Shown here piece by piece: positions 20,493 to 27,813 of a stretch of 27,813 bases of DNA. The position numbers and the translations under genes were made by a program. Origin of the DNA: JAAYCI01 sp964370445 (GTDB taxonomy: Bacteria; Bacillota; Clostridia; Oscillospirales; Ruminococcaceae); NCBI GenBank assembly GCA_964370445.1, contig CAYJJK010000024.1, forward strand, positions 1-27,813, in the 5' to 3' direction. How positions within the stretch are numbered: position 1 is the stretch's first letter; every line of letters starts with the position of its first letter. The notes under the pieces were generated by a model. That model was not told the DNA's origin. It did no database searches and saw only the letters and a list, made by a program, of their open reading frames with translations.

Positions 20493-22622
20493 ATGCCAAG
20501 AGAAGTATCTCTGGAGATGACGAGGAACATCGGAATCATGGCTCACATCGATGCCGGCAAAACCACCACCACCGAGCGTATCCTGTTTTATACAGGTATC
20601 AACCACAAGCTTGGTGAGGTGCATGACGGTGCAGCTACGATGGACTGGATGGAACAAGAGCAAGAACGTGGCATTACAATCACATCGGCTGCCACCACCT
20701 GCTTTTGGACACATTCAGAATTGAGCGAAGATCCAAACAAAGCTAAAAAAGCTCGTCATCGTATCAACATCATCGACACCCCCGGACACGTGGACTTCAC
20801 CGTAGAGGTGGAGCGTAGCTTGCGTGTGCTTGACGGTAGTGTTACGGTTTTAGCTGCCAAAGGTGGCGTAGAGCCGCAAAGTGAGACCGTGTGGCGCCAA
20901 GCCAACAAATACAATGTACCGCGCATGGTATACGTCAACAAGATGGATATCATGGGTGCCGATTTCTACAACGTCATCCAAATGATGATAGATCGTCTTA
21001 AATGCGTGCCGGTGCCCATCCAGCTGCCCATTGGCCAGGAGGACACTTTCCGTGGCATCATTGACCTTGTAAACATGAAAGCCATCGTCTTTTATGATGA
21101 TCTTGGCAAAGACGTTCGCGAGGAAGACATCCCCGAGGATATGAAAGAGCAAGCTCAGAAATATCATGACGAGATGATTGAAGCTGTGGCCACATACGAC
21201 GAGGCTTTGATGGAAAAATACCTGGAGGGCGAGGAGATTTCGATTCCCGAGCTCAAAACTGCATTGCGTAAATCCACCATTGCCAACGAAGTGGTGCCTG
21301 TTATCTGTGGCACTTCTTACAAAAACAAAGGTGTGCAGCTTTTGCTCGACGCAGTGATTGACTACATGCCTGCGCCTACAGATATTGAAGACATGAAGGG
21401 GATCAACCCCGACACCGATGAAGAGGAAAGCCGTCCGTCAAACGACGAAGCACCTTTCTCTGCGTTGGCCTTCAAAATCGCCACCGACCCCTATGTGGGT
21501 AAACTTTGCTATTTCCGGGTATATTCGGGCATTGCGAAAGCAGGTGGCCCATGCTACAACTCTGTAAAGCAAAACACAGAACGCCTTGGCCGCATTTTGC
21601 AGATGCATGCAAACTCTCGTCAAGATATTGATCAATGTTTTGCAGGCGATATCGCTGCAGCAGTAGGCCTAAAAAACACCACAACTGGCGACACCTTGTG
21701 TGATGCCAAACACCCAATCATCTTGGAAAGCATGGATTTCCCAGAGCCTGTTATTCGTGTGGCCATTGAGCCAAAAACAAAGGCCGGCCAAGAAAAAATG
21801 GGCATTGCCCTTGCAAAACTAGCAGAGGAAGATCCCACTTTCCGCACTTATACAGATGAGGAAACTGGCCAAACCATCATTGCAGGTATGGGCGAGCTTC
21901 ATCTTGAAATCATTGTGGATCGTCTTTTGCGTGAATTCAAGGTGGAGGCAAATGTGGGTGCGCCTCAGGTGGCATACCGCGAAACAATTCGCAGAGAATC
22001 GTCCACCGACACAAAATATGCCCGTCAGTCTGGCGGTCGCGGCCAATACGGTCACGTTAAAATTCGCATGGAACCAAACGAGATGGGCAAAGGCTACGAA
22101 TTTGTAAACGCCATTGTAGGTGGCGCTATTCCAAAAGAGTATATTGGTCCTGTGGACCAAGGTATTCAGGGCGCTATGCAAACCGGTATTTTAGCTGGCT
22201 ACCCTGTGGTAGACGTGAAAGTAACCTTGTATGATGGATCTTACCATGAGGTGGACTCCTCTGAGATGGCCTTTAAAATTGCCGGTTCGATGGCATTTAA
22301 AGATGCCATGAAAAAGGCAGACCCCGTTATCTTGGAACCCATCATGAAAATTGCTGTTATTGTGCCGGAAGAGTATACCGGCGACGTCATTGGTGACCTC
22401 AACAGTCGTCGTGCCCAAATTCAAGGCATGGAGATTGTAGGTGGCGTGCAGCAGGTGAACTCGCATGTGCCGCTTTCGAACATGTTTGGTTATGCCACCG
22501 ATTTGCGTAGTAAAACGCAAGGTCGTGGCCAATATTCAATGGAACCCAGCCATTACGCAGAAGTGCCTAAAAGCATTGCTGAAGGCATTTTGGCTGGCCG
22601 TGCCAAAGGTAGTGAAGGCTAA
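20493..22622 (+). CDS. fusA: Elongation factor G
   Basis: The 709-residue translational GTPase drives ribosomal translocation and, with RRF, ribosome recycling. The G motifs are AHIDAGKT (17-24), RGITITSAATT (switch I), DTPGHVDF and NKMD. Domains II-V follow, including GGRGQYGHVKIRMEP and the C-terminal FGYATDLRSKTQGRGQYSME. Length and sequence match canonical EF-G rather than the tetracycline-protection or FusB types. AAGGAG lies 5 bases before the ATG. Codon use is C-rich in the third position compared with nearby accessory genes, as expected for high expression. Confidence 0.98.
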   Translation: MPREVSLEMTRNIGIMAHIDAGKTTTTERILFYTGINHKLGEVHDGAATMDWMEQEQERGITITSAATTCFWTHSELSEDPNKAKKARHRINIIDTPGHVDFTVEVERSLRVLDGSVTVLAAKGGVEPQSETVWRQANKYNVPRMVYVNKMDIMGADFYNVIQMMIDRLKCVPVPIQLPIGQEDTFRGIIDLVNMKAIVFYDDLGKDVREEDIPEDMKEQAQKYHDEMIEAVATYDEALMEKYLEGEEISIPELKTALRKSTIANEVVPVICGTSYKNKGVQLLLDAVIDYMPAPTDIEDMKGINPDTDEEESRPSNDEAPFSALAFKIATDPYVGKLCYFRVYSGIAKAGGPCYNSVKQNTERLGRILQMHANSRQDIDQCFAGDIAAAVGLKNTTTGDTLCDAKHPIILESMDFPEPVIRVAIEPKTKAGQEKMGIALAKLAEEDPTFRTYTDEETGQTIIAGMGELHLEIIVDRLLREFKVEANVGAPQVAYRETIRRESSTDTKYARQSGGRGQYGHVKIRMEPNEMGKGYEFVNAIVGGAIPKEYIGPVDQGIQGAMQTGILAGYPVVDVKVTLYDGSYHEVDSSEMAFKIAGSMAFKDAMKKADPVILEPIMKIAVIVPEEYTGDVIGDLNSRRAQIQGMEIVGGVQQVNSHVPLSNMFGYATDLRSKTQGRGQYSMEPSHYAEVPKSIAEGILAGRAKGSEG

Positions 22623-22658
22623 ACATCAAGAAATTTGTCAAAACCTTTACAAAAGTGC

Positions 22659-22687
22659 TTGATTTTTATGAAATTTTTTAGTAAAAT
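22659..22687 (+). promoter_or_regulatory. Internal promoter of tuf
   Basis: TTGATT (22659-22664), a 17-base spacer and TAAAAT (22682-22687) lie in the fusA-tuf spacer, allowing tuf transcription beyond the operon level. Confidence 0.65.
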
Positions 22688-22731
22688 GCAGGTGTGAACG
22701 CTTGTAATTAGAATGGAGGCTTAATAGAACC

Positions 22732-23943
22732 ATGGGAAAAGAAAAATTTGATCGTTCGAAACCCCATATTAACATCGGTACCATCGGCCACGTTGACCAC
22801 GGCAAAACCACGCTCACTGCTGCCATCACAAAAGTGTTGGCCCTTAAAGGCGAAGCTGAGTTTGTAGACTATGCCAACATCGACAAAGCACCGGAAGAGC
22901 GCGAGCGCGGTATTACCATCAACACCGCTCACGTTGAGTATCAAACCGAAGCACGTCACTATGCCCATGTGGATTGCCCTGGCCATGCTGACTATGTAAA
23001 AAACATGATTACTGGTGCTGCCCAAATGGATGGTGCTATCTTGGTTGTATCGGCTGCTGACGGCCCGATGCCCCAAACCCGTGAACACATCGTGCTTGCT
23101 CGCCAGGTAGGCGTGCCTTACATCGTTGTGTACATGAACAAAGTTGACCAAGTGGATGACCCAGAGCTGCTAGAGCTTGTGGAAATGGAAATCCGCGACT
23201 TGCTTTCCACCTATGACTTCCCGGGCGATGACACCCCAATTGTTAAAGGCAGTGGTTTGCAAGCTCTTGAAAGTGATTCAAAAGACGCAGATGCTCCCGA
23301 GTATGCTTCCATCATCGAATTGATGAATGAAGTAGATGCTTACATCCCAACTCCTGAGCGTAAAGAAGACCTGCCGTTCCTCATGCCTGTTGAGGATACC
23401 ATGACCATCACCGGCCGTGGCACTGTTGCCACCGGACGTGTAGAGCGTGGTACCGTTAAAGTTGGCGAAGAGGTGGAACTTGTTGGTCTTACCCCGCTGG
23501 ACGAAGCAGTGCCCAAAACCACTGTTACCGGCCTTGAAATGTTCCGCAAAACATTGGACGATGCCCGTGCAGGCGACAACGTTGGCGCTTTGCTTCGCGG
23601 TGTTTCCCGTGACGAAATTGAGCGTGGCCAAGTGCTTGCCAAACCCGGCAGCATCAAACCTCACCTCAAATTTAAAGGCCAAGTGTATGTGTTGAAAAAA
23701 GACGAAGGTGGTCGTCACACCGCTTTCTTCAACAATTACCGTCCTCAGTTCTATTTCCGCACAACAGACGTAACTGGTGTTATCACTCTGCCTGAAGGTG
23801 TAGAGATGGTTATGCCTGGCGATAATGTTGTTATGGATGTAGAGCTTATTACCCCAATTGCTATCGAAAAAGAGCTGCGTTTTGCTATCCGTGAGGGTGG
23901 CCGCACCGTTGGCTCGGGAGTTGTGGTTGAAGTAGCAGAATAA
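22732..23943 (+). CDS. tuf: Elongation factor Tu
   Basis: The 403-residue GTPase delivers aminoacyl-tRNA to the ribosome. The G motifs are GHVDHGKT (19-26), RGITINTAHVEY, DCPGHADY and NKVD (in the segment YMNKVDQVDD). Domains II and III are complete, with the conserved YRPQFYFRTTDVTG and REGGRTVGSGVV. It is a few residues longer than the enterobacterial form because of a short insert around 180-205. GGAGG lies 12 bases before the ATG, a slightly long spacing. It ends the str cluster and is followed by a strong terminator. Confidence 0.98.
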   Translation: MGKEKFDRSKPHINIGTIGHVDHGKTTLTAAITKVLALKGEAEFVDYANIDKAPEERERGITINTAHVEYQTEARHYAHVDCPGHADYVKNMITGAAQMDGAILVVSAADGPMPQTREHIVLARQVGVPYIVVYMNKVDQVDDPELLELVEMEIRDLLSTYDFPGDDTPIVKGSGLQALESDSKDADAPEYASIIELMNEVDAYIPTPERKEDLPFLMPVEDTMTITGRGTVATGRVERGTVKVGEEVELVGLTPLDEAVPKTTVTGLEMFRKTLDDARAGDNVGALLRGVSRDEIERGQVLAKPGSIKPHLKFKGQVYVLKKDEGGRHTAFFNNYRPQFYFRTTDVTGVITLPEGVEMVMPGDNVVMDVELITPIAIEKELRFAIREGGRTVGSGVVVEVAE

Positions 23944-23961
23944 TTTCTGAATAAGCTTCAA

Positions 23962-23993
23962 AGAGGGCCTCTTTTAAAGGGGCTCTCTTTTTT
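23962..23993 (+). terminator. Terminator of the str cluster
   Basis: A 12-bp stem (23962-23973 with 23977-23988, two G-T pairs) with a 3-base loop is followed by six T residues. Confidence 0.92.
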
Positions 23994-24020
23994 GCGTTTC
24001 AAACAATTTTCTGATATACT
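23992..24020 (+). promoter_or_regulatory. Candidate promoter of the DUF3784 gene
   Basis: TTGCGT (23992-23997), a 17-base spacer and TATACT (24015-24020) with an extended TGA triplet. It directly abuts the preceding terminator. Confidence 0.5.
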
Positions 24021-24100
24021 AAATATTATAAGGACCATTGAACTGTGTCTTGCACAAATGGGTAGAAAAATAATAAGTGTAAATAATAAAGGAGCCTTGT

Positions 24101-24421
24101 ATGGAAATTATTATTTGTGTTATTTGTATTCTTCCTGGATATATCATAGGGGGCGTGCTTTTATCAGGGCGTGGGGCCTTTTTAATTTCAGGCTTTAACA
24201 CACTACCTAAACAAGAACAACAGAAGTGGAATCAAGTTACAATGTGTCGGTTTGTGGGAATTCTTCTTCTTACGTTTATGTTTTTGCTTACAGCATCGAT
24301 AGCGGTTCTTTTGTTTTTAGGCAGCTTTGTGTTGTTTATCATTGGTATGGTGGTGGCCACACTTGAAATTTTATTGGGTATAGTTTATCTTAATAAAAGT
24401 AGCCGTTTTAAAAATGTATAG
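24101..24421 (+). CDS. DUF3784-family small membrane protein
   Basis: The 106-residue protein has three hydrophobic helices (about 3-22, 50-72 and 75-96). Between the first two lies a loop with GRGAFLISGFNTLPKQEQQKW and CRFVG, the hallmark of DUF3784 proteins common in Clostridia. AAAGGAG lies about 7 bases before the ATG. No function is known for the family, and the neighbours (tuf, guaA) give no hint. Confidence 0.75.
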   Translation: MEIIICVICILPGYIIGGVLLSGRGAFLISGFNTLPKQEQQKWNQVTMCRFVGILLLTFMFLLTASIAVLLFLGSFVLFIIGMVVATLEILLGIVYLNKSSRFKNV

Positions 24422-24506
24422 CCTTTTAGTGTATCTGCATTAAAGTGATGTATCTTTTTACTTTTGTTGTTTTAGAAATATATTGAGATTGTTTTGAAGG
24501 GGGCAG

Positions 24507-26054
24507 ATGAATTTGAACCATCAGATTGTTTTGGTGATTGATTTTGGAGGCCAATATAATCAACTTATCGCACGTAGAGTGCGCGAATGTGGCGTGTATT
24601 GTGAGGTGAAACCATGCACTACACCACTAGAAGAACTGAAGGCGATAAACCCCATTGGCTTTATTTTTACCGGTGGGCCGGCAAGTGTGTATGATGACAA
24701 TGCCCCAAAAATTGATGCCGAAATATTTGAGCTTGGTATCCCAGTGCTTGGCATTTGTTATGGATGCCAATTGATGGCACAAGCACTTGGTGGTAGTGTT
24801 GTGGCAGCAACCGATGACACGGCACGAGAATACGGAAAAACAGACACCTTCTTTGAGGTGTCTAGCAAGCTGTTTAAGGGTTTACCAAGCAATGGCATCA
24901 CTTGGATGAGCCATGGTGATTACATGGAGCGTGTGCCGAATGGTTTTGCCTTGATGGCCCATAGTAGCGCTTGCCCCAATGTGGCTATTGCTGATGAAGC
25001 ACGCGGGTTTTACGGTGTGCAGTATCACCCAGAAGTAAATCATACCGAAAATGGTGTTGCAATGATTCGGAATTTTTTATACGAAGTGTGTAATGCCAAA
25101 GGCGATTGGACCATGGGTGACTATTTAAAAGATGTGATTGCTGATATCCGCACAAAAGTGGGCGATGGTAAAGTGTTATTGGCCTTATCCGGTGGGGTAG
25201 ACTCCTCGGTGTGTGCAGGGCTTCTTGCAGAGGCAGTTGGAAAGCAATTGACCTGTGTGTTTGTAGATCATGGGCTTATGCGCAAAGACGAAGGCGATGA
25301 GGTGGAAGCTGCCTTTGCCAAATGGGATATGAATTTTATCCGCGTGAACGCAGAAGAACGTTTTTTGGGCAAATTGGCCGGTGTTTCTGACCCTGAAACC
25401 AAACGCAAAATCATTGGAGAAGAGTTTATCCGTGTGTTTGAAGAAGAATCAAAAAAAATTGGCACAGTTGATTTTCTGGCACAAGGAACCATTTATCCAG
25501 ACGTTATTGAGTCAGGGGCAGGGGATGCGGCTGTTATTAAAAGCCACCACAATGTGGGTGGTCTACCCGATTTTGTGGATTTTAAAGAAATCATCGAACC
25601 TTTGCGCCTGCTTTTTAAAGATGAAGTACGAAATTTGGGCAGGGAAGTGAGCCTTTCAGAAACATTAGTGATGCGCCAGCCGTTTCCGGGTCCTGGGCTT
25701 GCCATTCGTGTAATAGGCGAGTTGACCAAAGCAAAACTGGATACTTTGCGCGAGGCCGATTATATCTACCGTACAGAGCTTGCCAAGGCTGGCGAAGCTG
25801 AAAAGATTAACCAATATTTTGCTGTGCTTACAAACACACGTTCGGTGGGTGTGATGGGTGATGGACGCAGTTACGATTATACGTTGGCATTGCGTGCTGT
25901 TACTACCTCTGACTTTATGACGGCTGATTGGGCCAGAATCCCATACGATGTACTTGACAAAATATCGATACGGATTGTGAACGAAGTGCCAGGTATTAAT
26001 CGCATTGTATATGATATCACAAGCAAGCCACCAGCCACAATAGAGTGGGAATGA
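24507..26054 (+). CDS. guaA: GMP synthase (glutamine-hydrolysing)
   Basis: The 515-residue enzyme converts XMP to GMP with ATP and glutamine, the last step of GMP synthesis. The N-terminal class I amidotransferase domain has Cys84 in GICYGCQ and His174/Glu176 in QYHPEVNHT. The ATP-pyrophosphatase domain has the P-loop SGGVDSS (228-234). The C-terminal dimerisation domain ends with the canonical SKPPATIEWE. The coding end is intact even though an integrative element begins just downstream; the guaA 3' end is a known integration site for such elements. AAGGGGG lies about 6 bases before the ATG. No guanine riboswitch was seen in the 85-base spacer upstream. Confidence 0.98.
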   Translation: MNLNHQIVLVIDFGGQYNQLIARRVRECGVYCEVKPCTTPLEELKAINPIGFIFTGGPASVYDDNAPKIDAEIFELGIPVLGICYGCQLMAQALGGSVVAATDDTAREYGKTDTFFEVSSKLFKGLPSNGITWMSHGDYMERVPNGFALMAHSSACPNVAIADEARGFYGVQYHPEVNHTENGVAMIRNFLYEVCNAKGDWTMGDYLKDVIADIRTKVGDGKVLLALSGGVDSSVCAGLLAEAVGKQLTCVFVDHGLMRKDEGDEVEAAFAKWDMNFIRVNAEERFLGKLAGVSDPETKRKIIGEEFIRVFEEESKKIGTVDFLAQGTIYPDVIESGAGDAAVIKSHHNVGGLPDFVDFKEIIEPLRLLFKDEVRNLGREVSLSETLVMRQPFPGPGLAIRVIGELTKAKLDTLREADYIYRTELAKAGEAEKINQYFAVLTNTRSVGVMGDGRSYDYTLALRAVTTSDFMTADWARIPYDVLDKISIRIVNEVPGINRIVYDITSKPPATIEWE

Positions 26055-26069
26055 CATTTTGAAGCGGGG

Positions 26070-26110
26070 AAACCCAGTAACCATGCGGGTTTAAGCGGTT
26101 TTTATACCGC
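26070..26110 (+). repeat. Two small inverted repeats after guaA
   Basis: AAACCC (26070-26075) pairs with GGGTTT (26087-26092), and GCGGT (26095-26099) pairs with ACCGC (26106-26110). They lie between the guaA stop and the direct repeats, in the region where an attachment site would be expected. Confidence 0.45.
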
Positions 26111-26113
26111 CTT

Positions 26114-26132
26114 TGGCAACAAAATGGCAACA
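26114..26132 (+). repeat. Direct repeats TGGCAACA, 11 bases apart: candidate integrase arm sites
   Basis: TGGCAACA occurs at 26114-26121 and again at 26125-26132, one helical turn apart. Paired short direct repeats near an attachment site are the usual form of arm-type sites for Tn916-like tyrosine integrases. The encoded integrase has an arm-binding domain, so the link is plausible but unproven. Confidence 0.45.
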
Positions 26133-26149
26133 TAAATTATAAAAGATAA

Positions 26150-26192
26150 AAACAGCTAACTGATTTTTTGGGAATCGGTTAGCTGTTTTTTT
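26150..26192. terminator. Strong terminator between guaA and the XRE gene
   Basis: A 16-bp stem (26150-26165 with 26173-26188, one G-T pair) with a 7-base loop is followed by T residues on the plus strand. Its minus-strand copy could also end the convergent XRE transcript. Confidence 0.85.
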
Positions 26193-26260
26193 GTTTGCAT
26201 GAAAGTCGATAAATCAATTCTAGTTTTTTTACAACCGCAATTTTCATAGGCAATATTGAG

Positions 26261-26791
26261 TTAATCAGGTTTAATGTCCTCGCTGAATGCTTCAATCAGC
26301 ATATCACTCAAAGCCTTTGAAGGGGTAACTTTATGCCACTGCCCGGAGGTATCAAGTTTAGGATAGTTATACCTCCACTGGTCATATTCTTCCTTGGTAA
26401 TTTGTTCATCCTTAAATTTTTTTGAAACCTCATTCCATGAAGAGAACATATCGAACATGGCCGGGTATTGACGACCTACTTTACTTAAACGTAAGCAAAT
26501 TTCTCCATCAAGTTCGCCAATGCGCAATCCGTAAATATCCTCAAGAGCGAATAGCGTGTGCATCAACCCTGTGTAGCTTTCGATATTCGGAACATCTAAC
26601 GCTTGCGGCGAGACATCCAAGGATTCAGCCATTGCTGCAATGACATTTTCTTTCGGAGTGCGCTTGCCACGCTCGTATTGTGAGATACGAACATCGGCCG
26701 CTTTTTCATCAAAGCCGATAGACATACCAAAATATTTCATGGTCATGCCCTTTAAGTTGCGTAGGAAATTTATTCTTTCGCCGATTGCCAT
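26261..26791 (-). CDS. XRE-family repressor of an integrative element
   Basis: The 176-residue protein begins MAIGERINFLRNLKGMT and has an N-terminal lambda-repressor-like HTH (about 5-65; RISQYERGKRTPKENVIAAMAESLDV). A C-terminal region (about 75-176) is of unknown fold and carries no peptidase motif, so it is not a self-cleaving LexA-type repressor. The start is ATG 26791, with GAGGTGA 7 bases upstream; longer in-frame starts lack a site. It is divergent from the xis-int genes, the arrangement of a lysogeny or excision switch. It probably binds the 26887-26974 region. Confidence 0.82.
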   Translation of the reverse strand: MAIGERINFLRNLKGMTMKYFGMSIGFDEKAADVRISQYERGKRTPKENVIAAMAESLDVSPQALDVPNIESYTGLMHTLFALEDIYGLRIGELDGEICLRLSKVGRQYPAMFDMFSSWNEVSKKFKDEQITKEEYDQWRYNYPKLDTSGQWHKVTPSKALSDMLIEAFSEDIKPD

Positions 26792-26825
26792 TGAAAATTC
26801 ACCTCTTAGTATCGTAATTTCCATT

Positions 26826-26854
26826 AGTGTAACATATTTGTTTAGGAAAATCAA
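26826..26854 (-). promoter_or_regulatory. Promoter of the XRE repressor gene
   Basis: On the minus strand, TTGATT (26854-26849), a 17-base spacer and TACACT (26831-26826) with an extended TGT triplet. Confidence 0.6.
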
Positions 26855-26886
26855 GATAATTAAAATAAAAAAGTTTCAAATTGGTG

Positions 26887-26915
26887 TTGACAAATACTAT
26901 TCTATGCAGTATAAT
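26887..26915 (+). promoter_or_regulatory. Perfect consensus promoter toward xis-int
   Basis: TTGACA (26887-26892), a 17-base spacer and TATAAT (26910-26915) match the consensus fully. Transcription from near 26922 would give a leader of about 270 bases before the small HTH gene. A promoter this strong must normally be kept off, most likely by the divergent XRE protein. Confidence 0.85.
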
Positions 26916-26974
26916 CGTAAATTACTATACTAATTTGTTTTTGTTTAGCTTGCTTTGCAGTACAAATTAGTATA
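26908..26974 (+). promoter_or_regulatory. Operator-like inverted repeats at the xis-int promoter
   Basis: TATACTAATTTGT (26926-26938) is perfectly inverted at 26962-26974, 23 bases apart. AGTATA at 26908-26913, inside the -10 region, is a further half-site facing TATACT at 26926-26931. The three related ATACT/AGTAT half-sites could bind the XRE protein, or the outer pair could form a stem at the 5' end of the RNA. Confidence 0.55.
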
Positions 26975-26996
26975 ACACAATTGAATGACCGTCCAA

Positions 26997-27150
26997 ACAG
27001 CTAACCGTATCAGGGAAGCAAGCCAAGACCTCACCTTGTGAGTGAGCTTGCCAAGAGCGGAAATACGAGAAAGTGCCGAGCAGGGTAACTTCTTAGGAAA
27101 CTGTTTTGGGTAGAACGGCAACTGCATTGGCGTGAACTTGCCCCAAAAAA
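26997..27150 (+). other. Structured leader upstream of the xis-like gene
   Basis: GCAAGC (27018-27023) pairs with GCTTGC (27046-27051) around an inner CTCAC/GTGAG hairpin (27030-27034 with 27038-27042). TTTTGGG (27104-27110) pairs with CCCAAAA (27142-27148) around GCAA/TTGC. No coding frame with a ribosome binding site is present. The region may be a regulatory leader RNA or contain protein-binding sites of the element. Confidence 0.45.
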
Positions 27151-27192
27151 GTACTGTCAACAAACTACTTACCCATTATTAGGAGGAATATG

Positions 27193-27381
27193 ATGTCAAA
27201 AAATGCTTTTATGAGAGCCGAAGAGGTTGCACAAGAACTGGGTGTATCCCAATCATTCGCCTATAAGGTAATCCAACAACTCAACGCCGAGTTAAAGGCA
27301 CAAGGCTACATGACAATTGCAGGGCGTGTCAACAAAGAATACTTTTTAGAAAAGCTCTGCTACAAAAAGGAGGTCAAATAA
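27193..27381 (+). CDS. Small HTH protein, excisionase-like
   Basis: The 62-residue protein starts MSKNAFMRAEEVAQELGVSQSFAYKVIQQLN, a winged-helix/MerR-like HTH as in Tn916-type Xis and phage excisionases, with a basic C-terminus. AGGAGG (27181-27186) is best spaced (6 bases) for the second of two tandem ATGs (27190, 27193). The stop codon overlaps the integrase start by one base (TAATG), so the two are coupled. A role in excision or in regulating int is likely by context. Confidence 0.75.
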   Translation: MSKNAFMRAEEVAQELGVSQSFAYKVIQQLNAELKAQGYMTIAGRVNKEYFLEKLCYKKEVK

Positions 27382-27813
27382 TGGCGATTTACAAAGAAGA
27401 AGGAAAGGGTACGTGGCGTGTTATTTATCGCTACACCGATTGGACAGGCGAGAAAAAGCAAACCAGTAAGAGAGGTTTTGAAACGAAGCGAGAAGCACAG
27501 GCATGGGAGCGCGAGCAACAGCAGAAAATTATGTCCGATTTAGATATGACCTTTGCCGCTTTTGTCGAGAATTATGCAGCCGACCTCAAAAGTCGCTTGC
27601 GTGAGAACACTTGGCGCACCAAAGAATATATCATCCGTGACAAGTTGCTCCCTTACTTTGGCAAAAAGCGTATGAATGAAATCACCGCCAAAGATGTCAT
27701 CACTTGGCAAAATAAGATGATTGACTATCGTAGCGAGGATGGTGAGTCGTATTCCCCGGTATATCTCAAGACCCTGCACAACCAACTAAGTGCCATTATG
27801 AACCATGCAATCA
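27381..27813 (+). CDS. int: Tyrosine site-specific integrase, N-terminal part (cut by window end)
   Basis: 144 complete codons are visible. Residues about 1-50 form an arm-type DNA-binding domain (TWRVIYRYTDWTGEKKQTSKRG, then FETKREAQAWERE). Residues about 58-144 form the SAM-like core-binding domain (MTFAAFVENYAADLKSRLRENTWRTKEYIIRDKLLPYFG). The catalytic R-H-R-Y domain lies beyond the window. This is the layout of integrases of Tn916/Tn1549-like conjugative elements and of many Firmicutes prophages. AAGGAGG lies about 7 bases before the ATG. It is read away from guaA. Confidence 0.88.
   Translation, partial: MAIYKEEGKGTWRVIYRYTDWTGEKKQTSKRGFETKREAQAWEREQQQKIMSDLDMTFAAFVENYAADLKSRLRENTWRTKEYIIRDKLLPYFGKKRMNEITAKDVITWQNKMIDYRSEDGESYSPVYLKTLHNQLSAIMNHAI

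Noticed and set aside
23278..23961. 227-codon minus-strand frame across tuf
   Set aside because: Antisense shadow of the highly biased tuf codons; the protein is not recognisable and has no ribosome binding site.
1..27813. CRISPR array to partner the CARF nuclease
   Set aside because: No regularly spaced direct repeats with unique spacers were seen on reading both strands.

Overview
The window looks like chromosomal DNA of a low-to-mid GC Gram-positive anaerobe of the Clostridia, most likely Ruminococcaceae/Oscillospiraceae. The reasons are strong AGGAGG-type ribosome binding sites, consensus vegetative promoters, several TTG starts, a Firmicutes-type S12 protein, a stand-alone DUF1887 (Card1-like) protein, a YjfB-type motility protein and a DUF3784 protein. 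Genus-level placement is not possible from sequence reading alone.

Layout. (1) 19-3867: a four-gene operon with a clear promoter and a strong terminator: a CARF/PD-(D/E)XK nuclease-like protein, a cytoplasmic SH3-NlpC/P60 protein that has lost its catalytic Cys and His, a HAD phosphatase and a monoacylglycerol-lipase-like hydrolase. No CRISPR array or other cas gene is visible. (2) 3942-6844: a lipoprotein gene divergent from a csoR-P1B-ATPase metal efflux operon; the intergenic region holds back-to-back promoters and a palindromic CsoR-type operator. (3) 6965-8913: an NCS2 purine permease and a tRNA-Ala(GGC), both on the minus strand. (4) 8914-9514: a long AT-rich spacer. (5) 9515-18831: housekeeping and small accessory genes: deoB, a YigZ-family protein, rpmE, a YjfB-like protein, an LRR/Ig-like surface protein, a phosphoglucomutase, a hotdog thioesterase, a DtxR-family regulator with a lysine tail, a YdcF-like membrane protein, and an SPFH protein coupled to a small ribbon-helix-helix (RHH) protein. 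(6) 19035-19408: a spacer with a 119-bp inverted-repeat-bounded element and the rpsL promoter. (7) 19409-23943: the str cluster rpsL-rpsG-fusA-tuf. (8) 24101-26054: a DUF3784 membrane protein and guaA. (9) 26055-27813: the start of an integrated element next to the guaA 3' end: XRE repressor, divergent xis-like gene and a tyrosine integrase cut by the window edge.

How the genes work together. deoB, the phosphoglucomutase, the NCS2 permease, guaA and the HAD phosphatase are all compatible with nucleoside/sugar-phosphate metabolism but do not form one operon. CsoR and the P1B ATPase form a self-contained metal-sensing and export unit. The str cluster supplies translation factors. The XRE/xis/int module has the layout of a lysogeny-type switch: a perfect consensus promoter drives xis-int and a weaker divergent promoter drives the repressor.

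The points most worth following up are the CARF-nuclease operon outside a CRISPR locus with its pseudo-peptidase partner, the 119-bp inverted-repeat element before rpsL, the SPFH-RHH operon with its perfect palindromic operator, and the structured leader of the guaA-linked integrative element.
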